From Streptomyces sp. PTY087I2 (GTDB lineage Bacteria; Actinomycetota; Actinomycetes; Streptomycetales; Streptomycetaceae): DNA of 64,000 nucleotides. The notes under the pieces were generated by a model. That model was not told the DNA's origin and made no database searches. It saw only the letters and a list, made by a program, of their open reading frames with translations. The position numbers and the translations under genes are program-made. Of the stretch, positions 27,324 through 35,044 are shown piece by piece (the stretch's first letter is position 1; the number at the start of each line of letters is the position of its first letter). The DNA lies in NCBI RefSeq assembly GCF_001687325.1, contig NZ_LZRD01000023.1, positions 118,606 to 182,605 on the forward strand. Reading direction: 5' to 3'.

Positions 27324-27809
27324 GTCGTACCCCTAGACCGTCGTATGCCCCGTCGCGCGACCCGTCGGCGGGCCCCCCGGGACGGACCGGGCCCGGCGCG
27401 CCGGAGCCGGACCTCGGCGGCCCGGCACGGGGAGGCTGTCACCCCGGGGCATCGCCCACGCGAACCCCGGGTGAACAGCACTCCCCCGCCGAGGGACGGA
27501 ACTCCATCGGCGGTACGCGGGGGGGTGCCCCCTGTCCCGGGGCCGGGGCCGGGGGGGTGCCCCTGCCCCCGGGACAGGGGCCCGGGGGCAGGACTCGGGC
27601 CGGGGCCGGCGCGCCCGTGACCGGAATGTGCGGGCCGGGCGCGTCACGGGAGGGCGCGGACACGAACGCGCTGGTTAATAAGGACAGCGCGTCTCGAACG
27701 ACGGTCACGAACGGCGGGTACCGGAAGGTGAGCGGGGCGGGAGGCCCGGCGGCGGACGGCGACCGGGGCGAGAGACCCCGGGGGGGGCGGACGGCGACCG
27801 GGGGCGGGC
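27324..27809. other. Gene-free, GC-rich gap before the 24-bp repeats
   Basis: No convincing gene is present in the 880 bases between 27324 and 28203. Several open frames on both strands are Pro/Gly/Arg-rich and lack ribosome sites. Runs of G (for example near 27520-27560 and 27780) could form unusual structures. The part from 27810 is listed separately as a repeat. Confidence 0.5.
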
Positions 27810-28016
27810 AAGCGGGCGGCCAGGGCGACAGGGGCGCGGGCACCCGGGGCGGGACGGGCGCGCGGGCGGCCAGGGTGACGGGTGCGGGCGACGGGCTCGC
27901 GAGCGGCCAGGGCGACAGGCACGCGGGCAGCCAGGGCGACAGGCAGACGGACACCCGGAGCAACAGGCACGCGGGCGGTCAGGACGACGGGCTCGCGAGC
28001 GGCCGGGGCGACGGGC
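27810..28016. repeat. Degenerate 24-bp tandem repeat array
   Basis: Five contiguous 24-base units start at 27897, 27921, 27945, 27969 and 27993. The type unit is ACGCGGGCAGCCAGGGCGAC followed by AGGC. Related units occur at 27810-27833 and 27860-27883. The period is a multiple of three, so every frame repeats an 8-residue unit, but none has start signals or the codon bias of its neighbours. I therefore treat it as intergenic. It lacks the spacer structure of CRISPR. Confidence 0.65.
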
Positions 28017-28203
28017 CCTGGGCATCCGGGGCAGCGAACGCCTGGGGCCGCAGCCGTCCGGACAGCCGAACACACCCGGCGCACAGGCATCCGGGGCGAA
28101 GGGCACCCGGACGGCCCGGACATCCGGCACCCGGGTGTCCAGGGCAGAGAGCACGTGGGTGTCCGGTCCGGCCGACCGGCACCCCGAGCCCCGCGCGGCC
28201 GGC

Positions 28204-29739
28204 CTACTCCCCCCGCGCCGCGACGCCGGGCACCGGCTCCAGGAAGCCCTCCTCCACCAGCAGCCGGATCGCCTGCGGTGTCCGGTCGCGCAGCAGCACC
28301 GGGTCCTCCGCCATCAACTGCGCGATCGCGTCCAGGATCCGCCCGGCGGGCAACGACCCGTCACACACGCCCGCGAACCCGGCGGCCACCGCATCGACCT
28401 TCGTCGCCCGCATCATGCCCCGGTGCTGACGCAGCACCACATGCTCGGGGTCCTCCGCCCCCGGCAGGCCGACCTGCTCCTGCACGACCTCGGCGGCGAG
28501 GGAGAAGTGCCCGGCGAGCAGCGCCGCGTCGTCCTGGTCGCGGAGGTAGTCCTGGCGGGCGAAGTGCTCCTCCACCGCCCGGCCCAGCGGCTGCTGCACC
28601 GCGTGCGGCCACTCCTCGACGACGATCGAGGGGTTCCCGTCCGCCGCGGCGGGGGACTTGCGCAGGGTGATCCAGCCGAACCCGACCGCCGTGGTGCCCC
28701 GGGCCTCGAACTCGTCGAGCCACGCCTCGTACCGCTCGTCGTACTCGGCGGGGTCGCTGCGGTGATCGCCGCTGTCCCGCAGCCACAGCTCGGCGTACTG
28801 CGTGACGTCCTGGACCTCGCGCTGGACGATCCAGGCGTCGCAGCCGTACGGCACCCAGGAGCGCAGCCGGTCCTGCCACTCCTCGCCCTCCACGTGCTGC
28901 CAGTTGGCGAGGAACTGGGCGTAACCCCCTTCGTTCAGATGGTCGCCCGCCTGCTGCACCAGCGTGCGGCACAGGTCGTCGCCGCCCATGCCGCCGTCCC
29001 GGTAGGTGAGGCGGGCGCCGGGCGAGATGACGAACGGCGGATTGGAGACGATCAGGTCGAACGTGTCCGAGCCCACCGGCTCGAAGAGGGACCCCTCGCG
29101 CAGGTCGGCGGGGGCGGCGCCGGACAGGGCGAGGGTGAGCCGGGTGAACTCCAGGGCACGGGGGTTGAGGTCGGTGGCGGTGACCCGGGTCGCGTGCTGG
29201 GCGGCGTGCAGCGCCTGGATGCCGGAGCCCGTACCGAGGTCGAGCGCCGAGGCCACCGGCGTACGCACGGTGATCCCGGCGAGAGTGGTGGAGGCGCCGC
29301 CGACACCGAGGACGACGCCCTCCTCGCGCGAGCCGATCCCGCCCGCGCCGCCGACCGCGCATCCGAGGTCGGACACGATGAACCAGTCCTCGCCGTCCGG
29401 CCCCCCGTACGGCCGTACGTCGACACACGCGCGGACCTCCCCGTCCGCACCGCCGTCGCGGGTCACCCAGCCGTCCGCGACGCACTCGTCCAGCGGCAGG
29501 GCCGCACGGGCCCGCTCCTCGGCGACGGGACGCTGGAGAAGGAACAGCCGCACCAGCGTGTCGAGCGGAGTGTCGCCCCGGGTGGCCCGCAGGGCGGGGA
29601 CGGTCTCGCTGCGCGCGAGGGCTGCGTAGGCGGGCGCGCCGAGGCGGTCGAGGAGCCCGTCCGCGGTGAAGTCCGCGGCGAGCAGGGACTCACGGAGGGC
29701 GGCGGCGTGGTCGGGTGCGGGAAGGCTGCTCTTACTCAC
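28204..29739 (-). CDS. Class I SAM-dependent methyltransferase (NPPF type)
   Basis: This 511-residue cytoplasmic protein has an N-terminal domain of about 130 residues that may present the substrate. A Rossmann methyltransferase core follows with ALDLGTGSGIQALHAA (SAM loop) near residue 155 and the catalytic tetrapeptide in IVSNPPFVISP near 220, as in N5-Gln and N6-Ade methyltransferases. The C-terminal half is specific to actinobacterial members. The GTG at 29739 (protein begins MSKSSLPAPD) directly follows a GGGAGG and is preferred over 29790. The target is unknown; rRNA or a protein Gln are possibilities from the motif. Confidence 0.85.
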   Translation of the reverse strand: MSKSSLPAPDHAAALRESLLAADFTADGLLDRLGAPAYAALARSETVPALRATRGDTPLDTLVRLFLLQRPVAEERARAALPLDECVADGWVTRDGGADGEVRACVDVRPYGGPDGEDWFIVSDLGCAVGGAGGIGSREEGVVLGVGGASTTLAGITVRTPVASALDLGTGSGIQALHAAQHATRVTATDLNPRALEFTRLTLALSGAAPADLREGSLFEPVGSDTFDLIVSNPPFVISPGARLTYRDGGMGGDDLCRTLVQQAGDHLNEGGYAQFLANWQHVEGEEWQDRLRSWVPYGCDAWIVQREVQDVTQYAELWLRDSGDHRSDPAEYDERYEAWLDEFEARGTTAVGFGWITLRKSPAAADGNPSIVVEEWPHAVQQPLGRAVEEHFARQDYLRDQDDAALLAGHFSLAAEVVQEQVGLPGAEDPEHVVLRQHRGMMRATKVDAVAAGFAGVCDGSLPAGRILDAIAQLMAEDPVLLRDRTPQAIRLLVEEGFLEPVPGVAARGE

Positions 29740-29768
29740 CCTCCCATTGTGTCCGCTCGCACCGACAA

Positions 29769-29811
29769 CGGCAGCGGCCCGGACGCCCACCGGGTGTCCG
29801 GGCCGCTGCCG
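29769..29811 (-). terminator. 16-bp hairpin after the lipoprotein gene
   Basis: A perfect 16-bp stem (29769-29784 with 29796-29811) sits between the lipoprotein stop and the methyltransferase start, a strong minus-strand terminator. Confidence 0.8.
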
Positions 29812-29868
29812 GAAGAGACAGAGCCACTGCCGGGAGAGACAGGGCTGCTGCCGGGAGAGACGAGGCTC
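29806..29868. repeat. Three tandem 21-bp repeats at the lipoprotein 3' end
   Basis: Units start at 29806, 29827 and 29848, the best conserved one being CTGCCGGGAGAGACAGGGCT plus G. The array reaches the stop codon of the lipoprotein gene and overlaps the right arm of the terminator hairpin. It lies in the 3' untranslated region. Confidence 0.7.
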
Positions 29869-30589
29869 AGGACTTCTTCTCCGAGGATTCCTTCTCCTCC
29901 GACTCCTTGTCCTCCGACTTCTTGTCCGCGGAGCCCTTGTCCGCGGACTCGGACTCCTTGTCCGCGGACTCCTTCTTGTCGGAGGCCGAGCCCTCCGAGG
30001 ACCCGTCGGCGTCGGCCGCCCCGGAACCGGAGGGACCGGTCGAAGCGGTCTGCTTCTGGCAGCCCTCCTGCTTCGACATCGCGACCCCGACCTCGCCGGA
30101 CTGGAGCTTCTTCAGCGCCTGGTCACCACCGGTACTGATCTTGTTCAGCTCGTCGGCGATGGTCTTCAGCCCGTCGGCGAACTTGCTCTGCGACTTGGTG
30201 TCGAGTGCGTCGACCTGGGTCTTGAGGTCGGCGTATGCCTTGGAGGAGGCGTTGAGCTCCTTCACCGCTGCCTTCTGCGTGGCCTCGCCGCCGTCGACGG
30301 GCGGCGGTCCGGCCGAGTCCACAGCCGTGCCCAACGCCTTGTACGCCTCGGACATCTCCTGGAAGGCGACCGAGTCGGCCTTCTGGACGTCGGCGGGCTT
30401 GTTGTTGTCCCCGGTCTTCTCGAGGATCGAGGCGTTGGCGTTGTTGATCTTCTGGAGTTGCGGCTGAACCTGGTCGCAGACCTTCTTGGCCCAGTCGTTG
30501 ACCTTGCTGTCGCTGTCGTCGCTGCAACCCGACAGCGTCAGCACGAGTACCGCACCGCCGGACAGTGCGGCTGCAAGCTTCTTGTTCAC
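29867..30589 (-). CDS. Secreted lipoprotein, small-molecule-free helical type, unknown function
   Basis: This 240-residue protein starts at GTG 30589 behind GGGA. The signal peptide (MNKKLAAALSGGAVLVLT) ends in lipobox LSGC. The mature part is mostly helical (VCDQVQPQLQKINNANASI, LKTQVDALDTKS). Its last 65 residues are an extreme Ser/Lys/Glu/Asp run (SDKKESADKES type), probably disordered and wall-spanning. One Cys (QEGC) remains in the mature part. The role is unknown. It follows hppA's 3' end on the same strand. Confidence 0.85.
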   Translation of the reverse strand: MNKKLAAALSGGAVLVLTLSGCSDDSDSKVNDWAKKVCDQVQPQLQKINNANASILEKTGDNNKPADVQKADSVAFQEMSEAYKALGTAVDSAGPPPVDGGEATQKAAVKELNASSKAYADLKTQVDALDTKSQSKFADGLKTIADELNKISTGGDQALKKLQSGEVGVAMSKQEGCQKQTASTGPSGSGAADADGSSEGSASDKKESADKESESADKGSADKKSEDKESEEKESSEKKS

Positions 30590-30801
30590 CGGATCGGTCC
30601 CTTCCAAGGCTCTCGGCCCGGAACTTACACGCCGAGGGGACGACAGCCGGGTGCCGGTCATCCGGTATGCACGCTTTTGAAGCCATTTGCACCAAGGCGA
30701 ATGAGGGAGATGCCACTCATGAACAGAACCGCACGCACGAGCGGTCACTCATCCGAATGACGGATTCCGCGTTGGCCGTGTCCGGGCAGGGGAATCCGCG
30801 A

Positions 30802-30830
30802 TCCGCCCACCGAAAGACGAGGTGGGCGGA
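30802..30830 (-). terminator. Terminator of hppA
   Basis: There is a perfect 10-bp stem (30802-30811 with 30821-30830), about 95 bases after the hppA stop. Confidence 0.8.
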
Positions 30831-30925
30831 CGCCCCGTCAGTACGGGCCATCCACCCACCTCTTGATCACACATCACCTCAGCCCCACAACGAGGCCGAC
30901 GCCGAAGCCGCCCCTTACGTACGGG

Positions 30926-33355
30926 TCACGGCGCCGCCGCCGGATCCGGCGCGGGAACCGCGGGACCGCCGTCCCCCGAAGCGTCGTCGTCGCCCACGGC
31001 GATGCCCCGCCGCTTGGAGACGTACACCGCGGCGACGATGATCCCGATGGCAATGACGGCCACCAGCGCCCGCACCCAGGGGTTCGCGTCCGCGCCGTAA
31101 CTGAACTGCACGATCGCCGGGGCGATGAGCAGGGCGACCAGGTTCATCACCTTGAGGAGCGGGTTGATCGCCGGGCCCGCCGTGTCCTTGAACGGGTCGC
31201 CGACCGTGTCGCCGATGACGGTCGCGGCATGGGCCTCGCTGCCCTTGCCGCCGTGGTGGCCGTCCTCGACGAGCTTCTTGGCGTTGTCCCAGGCGCCGCC
31301 GGAGTTGGCGAGGAACACCGCCATCAGCGTTCCGGTGCCGATCGCGCCGGCGAGGTACGAGCCGAGCGCGCCGACGCCGAGGGTGAAGCCGACCGCGATC
31401 GGCGCCAGCACCGCGAGGAGCCCGGGCGTGGCCAGTTCCCGCAGGGCGTCGCGGGTGCAGATGTCGACGACGCGCCCGTACTGCGGCTTCTCCGAGTAGT
31501 CCATGATCCCGGGGCGCTCGCGGAACTGCCGCCTGACCTCGTAGACCACGGATCCGGCGGACCGGGACACCGCGTTGATGGCGAGCCCGGAGAACAGGAA
31601 CACGACCGCCGCGCCCAGGATCAGGCCGACGAGGTTGTTGGGCTGCGAGATGTCCAGGCTCAGCCCGAGCTCGCCCACCCCGGCCCCGACGTCGTCGACC
31701 GCCGTGGCGATGGCGTCGCGGTAGGACCCGAAGAGCGCGGCGGCCGCGAGCACGGCGGTGGCGATGGCGATGCCCTTGGTGATGGCCTTGGTCGTGTTGC
31801 CGACCGCGTCCAGGTCGGTGAGCACCTGGGCGCCGGCCCCCGTGACGTCGCCGGACATCTCGGCGATGCCCTGGGCGTTGTCGGAGACCGGACCGAAGGT
31901 GTCCATGGCGACGATGACGCCCACCGTGGTGAGGAGCCCCGTCCCGGCGAGCGCGACCGCGAAGAGCGCCAGCATGATCGACGTACCGCCCAGCAGGAAC
32001 GCCCCGTAGACGCCGAGGCCGATCAGCAGCGCGGTGTAGACGGCCGACTCCAGGCCGATGGAGATGCCTGCGAGCACCACGGTGGCCGGACCGGTGAGCG
32101 AGGACTTCCCGATGTCGCGGACGGGGCGGCGGTTGGTCTCGGTGAAGTAGCCGGTGAGCTGCTGGATGAGCGCGGCCAGGACGATCCCGATGGCTACCGC
32201 GACCAGGGCGAAGACCCGCGGATCGCCGCCGTGCCCGGTGATCGCCTCGTCGCCGACCCCGTCCAGCTCGGCGTACGAGGACGGCAGATAGGTGAAGGCG
32301 GCGACGGCCACGAGGCCGAGCGAGATCACCGCGGAGATGAAGAAGCCGCGGTTGATCGCGGTCATCCCGCTGCGGTCGGCGCGGCGCGGGGCGACCGCGA
32401 AGATCCCGATCATCGCGGTGACGACACCGATCGCCGGGACCATCAGCGGGAAGGCGAGACCGGAGTCCCCGAACGCGGCCGTACCGAGGATGAGCGCGGC
32501 GACGAGCGTCACGGCGTACGACTCGAAGAGGTCGGCGGCCATGCCCGCGCAGTCACCGACGTTGTCGCCCACGTTGTCGGCGATGGTGGCGGCGTTACGC
32601 GGATCGTCCTCCGGGATGCCTTGCTCCACCTTGCCCACCAGGTCGGCGCCCACATCCGCGGCCTTGGTGAAGATCCCGCCACCGACCCTCATGAACATGG
32701 CGATGAGCGCCGCACCGAGGCCGAATCCCTCCAGCACCTTGGGCGCGTCGGCGGCATAGACGAGCACCACGCAGGAGGCCCCGAGCAGACCGAGTCCCAC
32801 CGTGATCATTCCGACCACACCACCGGTACGGAAAGCGATCTTCATCGCTTTGTGCGAGACGGAGGTGAGATCCTTTTCCGGTTCGCCTTCCGCCGGAGTC
32901 GCCTCCCGCGCGGCCGCGGCGACCCGCACATTGCTCCGTACGGCGAGCCGCATGCCGATGTATCCGGTCGCCGCCGAGAAAAGCGCACCCACCAGGAAGA
33001 AGAGGGAACGCCCCGCGCGCTGCGACCAGTTGTCGGCCGGCAACAGGAACAGCAGGAAGAACACGACGACGGAGAAGACACCGACCGTACGCAGTTGCCG
33101 GGCCAGATAGGCGTTCGCACCCTCCTGGACCGCCGCGGCGATCTCCTTCATCCGTTCGGTACCCTCGCCGGCCGCCAGGACCTGGCGTACGAGCAGCTGC
33201 GCGACGATCAGCGCGGCGACGGCGACGACCGCCACGACGATGACGATCAGCCGGTTGCCGTCGGTGAGTGCCGCCGCCGCGAGGGAAGCGGGTCGGTCGG
33301 AAAGTGCGGATTCTTGCGTCAGTACTGCCATTGGGGTGGTGAAGAACTCCGCCAT
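30926..33355 (-). CDS. hppA: H+-translocating membrane pyrophosphatase, K+-independent type
   Basis: This 809-residue pump uses pyrophosphate hydrolysis to export protons. It has about 16 transmembrane helices. The catalytic signature DVGADLVGKVEQGIPEDDPR and the following DNVGDNVGDCAGMAADLFE hold the Mg-pyrophosphate ligands. The motif GNTTKAITKG has Lys where K+-dependent enzymes have Ala, which marks the K+-independent class. ATG 33355 (MAEFFTTPMAVLT) has a strong GGAGG upstream. It stands alone between its terminator and the bldG region. Confidence 0.96.
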   Translation of the reverse strand: MAEFFTTPMAVLTQESALSDRPASLAAAALTDGNRLIVIVVAVVAVAALIVAQLLVRQVLAAGEGTERMKEIAAAVQEGANAYLARQLRTVGVFSVVVFFLLFLLPADNWSQRAGRSLFFLVGALFSAATGYIGMRLAVRSNVRVAAAAREATPAEGEPEKDLTSVSHKAMKIAFRTGGVVGMITVGLGLLGASCVVLVYAADAPKVLEGFGLGAALIAMFMRVGGGIFTKAADVGADLVGKVEQGIPEDDPRNAATIADNVGDNVGDCAGMAADLFESYAVTLVAALILGTAAFGDSGLAFPLMVPAIGVVTAMIGIFAVAPRRADRSGMTAINRGFFISAVISLGLVAVAAFTYLPSSYAELDGVGDEAITGHGGDPRVFALVAVAIGIVLAALIQQLTGYFTETNRRPVRDIGKSSLTGPATVVLAGISIGLESAVYTALLIGLGVYGAFLLGGTSIMLALFAVALAGTGLLTTVGVIVAMDTFGPVSDNAQGIAEMSGDVTGAGAQVLTDLDAVGNTTKAITKGIAIATAVLAAAALFGSYRDAIATAVDDVGAGVGELGLSLDISQPNNLVGLILGAAVVFLFSGLAINAVSRSAGSVVYEVRRQFRERPGIMDYSEKPQYGRVVDICTRDALRELATPGLLAVLAPIAVGFTLGVGALGSYLAGAIGTGTLMAVFLANSGGAWDNAKKLVEDGHHGGKGSEAHAATVIGDTVGDPFKDTAGPAINPLLKVMNLVALLIAPAIVQFSYGADANPWVRALVAVIAIGIIVAAVYVSKRRGIAVGDDDASGDGGPAVPAPDPAAAP

Positions 33356-33703
33356 ACGTCCTCCTTGACGCTCAGCGCTCAAGTCGTGGACGGATTGTAG
33401 GGAGCGGAACCTGATCAAAACAGTGGGCGGGAAGATAATTGATCACTCTCCCCCCAACGCCGAAAGATCAGCGGCGCGATTCTGCTCGAATGCAGTAATG
33501 AGGCAGAAGCATTACCCGCAAACCCCCAACGAGCCCTCAACGAGCCCTCAACGAAAAAGACCCTGCTCAACAGGGCCTACAAAATCGAAACCTGTGTGCG
33601 CGAGCGCAGGGGGTACGGGCACGGGCACGGCCACGGATGCGGGCACGACCACGGCACAGGACCAGATACTGCCAAGGGCACAGCGATGCGCACAGGCACG
33701 AGC
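33356..33703. other. Gap upstream of hppA
   Basis: No gene is seen. It includes the hppA promoter region, two tandem copies of ACGAGCCCTCA near 33529-33553, and a GGGCAC/GGCCAC-rich run at about 33615-33660 that would encode Gly-His repeats on the plus strand but has no coding signals. Confidence 0.45.
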
Positions 33704-33960
33704 GCGGTCCTCAGGGCGGGACCGCCGCCTCGGGGTCGCACCGCAGGCCAAGGGCCGGACTACGGCACCAAGCCCGACCGCGGGCCACGGGGTCGCACCA
33801 CGGCTCCAGGCCCGACCGCGAGCTCCAGGGCCGGACCGCAGCTCCAGGCCCAAACCGCGGCCTCAAGGACGCACCGCGGCTTCAAGCTCGACCACCGGAA
33901 GCCAGAGCTCTACCGGGGGCTCAGGGCCGTACCGCGGGCCTCAGGACCGCACCGTGGCGT
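33704..33960. repeat. Degenerate 18-21-bp tandem repeats downstream of apgA
   Basis: About thirteen imperfect units resemble CGCGGCCTCAGGGCCGGAC, each beginning CGC(G/A)G and ending GAC or CAC. Unit length drifts between 18 and 21 bases. The array reaches the last codons of apgA (stop at 33941), so the final unit is inside the gene. Confidence 0.5.
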
Positions 33961-34411
33961 CGGCCGTCGGCCAGCTCATGCGGATCACTCCGCCACCCGC
34001 ACCGGAACGGACCTCCACGTCATCGACGAGACCACTGATGACGGCGAGGCCCATCTCGTCCTCGCCCTCACCGTCGGCCTCGGAATCGGGCCGCGCCGAG
34101 CCCGCTCCGGACCCACCGGAGGCATCACGCGCCCCGGGCTCGGCCGGATCGGCGCCGGGGCCGGGAACGCTGTCCCCGACCTCGATGGAGAACGCCTTCT
34201 CCTCCTCGGTCAGCGCGACACTGACCGGCGCGGTGATGCCGTGACTGCGGTGCAGCCCGACCGCGCGGCTGCACGCCTCGCCGACGGCGAGCCTGACCTC
34301 GTCGAGTACCGCCTCGTCCACGCCGGCCCGGCGCGCCACGGCGGCCGCCACCAGGCGGGCCGTCCTGACATGTTCAGGCTGGGCGCTGAAGCGGAGTTCA
34401 ACGGTGGCCAT
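33941..34411 (-). CDS. apgA: GHKL-type anti-sigma factor-like protein, BldG partner
   Basis: This 156-residue protein starts at ATG 34411 (MATVELRFSAQPEHVR). It has the RsbW-like fold: EVRLAVGEAC helix at about residues 40-50 and a C-terminal GLAVISGLVDDVEV segment. The conserved Asn of the N box (normally EAC-T-N-A) is Arg here (EACSRAV), and a 40-residue Gly/Ser/Glu insert replaces the usual nucleotide-lid loop. ATP binding or kinase activity may be lost. It lies downstream of bldG on the same strand, the order known for ApgA, an anti-sigma factor bound by BldG. Confidence 0.85.
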   Translation of the reverse strand: MATVELRFSAQPEHVRTARLVAAAVARRAGVDEAVLDEVRLAVGEACSRAVGLHRSHGITAPVSVALTEEEKAFSIEVGDSVPGPGADPAEPGARDASGGSGAGSARPDSEADGEGEDEMGLAVISGLVDDVEVRSGAGGGVIRMSWPTADATVRS

Positions 34412-34611
34412 GCCATCCCCCTCGAACGTTCGGGCGTACGCCTCAGGGGCCCCGGGCGTATCGCCCGGCACCCCTGCTCTCCTCCTCCGGAAGCCGACAA
34501 AGCCGACAGCCGACCCGAGGGGTCGACCGCCTGCCCGTCGCGGCCCATGCACTGCCGCTGCCGGCCTGTTCACTGCCTGCCGACCGGCCCGGAGGCCGGT
34601 CCGCTCCGACC

Positions 34612-34965
34612 TCAGTCGGTGGCGGCGACAGCCTCGTCGACCGTGGTGTGAATCGGGAACACCTTGGTCAGACCCGTGATCCGGAAGATCTTGAGAATGC
34701 GCTCCTGGTTGCAGACCAGGCGCAGCGAGCCCTCATGGGCCCGGACACGCTTCAAGCCGCCCACGAGCACGCCGAGGCCGGTGGAGTCGAGGAAGTCGAC
34801 GCCTTCCATGTCGACAACCAGGTGGTAGCTGCCGTCATTCACCAACTCGACCAACTGCTCGCGCAGCTTGGGCGCGGTATACACATCAATCTCGCCACCG
34901 ACCTCGACGACCGTACGGTCGCCACCAGGGCCGGACACATTGCGAGTCGACAGGGACAGGTCCAC
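34612..34965 (-). CDS. bldG: Anti-sigma factor antagonist BldG
   Basis: This is a 117-residue STAS-domain protein. The phosphorylatable serine sits in GVDFLDSTGLGVLVGG (Ser 61 here). Unphosphorylated BldG binds anti-sigma factors and so frees sigma factors that control morphological development and antibiotic production in Streptomyces; this is established for S. coelicolor. ATG 34965 follows a GGATCC-rich leader. apgA is 200 bases downstream, and the helicase gene is divergent, 79 bases away. Confidence 0.96.
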   Translation of the reverse strand: MDLSLSTRNVSGPGGDRTVVEVGGEIDVYTAPKLREQLVELVNDGSYHLVVDMEGVDFLDSTGLGVLVGGLKRVRAHEGSLRLVCNQERILKIFRITGLTKVFPIHTTVDEAVAATD

Positions 34966-35044
34966 GGATCCTCCAGCACCTTGCTATCGAGCGGTCGCCC
35001 CTCGGTCTCCCCGACGGAGGCCAGGGGACGGATCGCCAGCCGCG

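Noticed and set aside
27810..28016. Possible CRISPR array
   Set aside because: Units abut without unique spacers and are degenerate; no cas genes nearby.
27557..28429. Gly/Arg-rich frame over the 24-bp repeats, and Val/Pro-Ala-Leu repeats on the other strand
   Set aside because: No ribosome site, codon positions unlike neighbours, and overlap with the methyltransferase gene; more likely intergenic repeats.
33596..34651. Gly-His-rich plus-strand frame (GHGHGHGCGHDHG), possible metal-binding protein
   Set aside because: Continues antisense through apgA with no ribosome site; the His run comes from a GGGCAC repeat.
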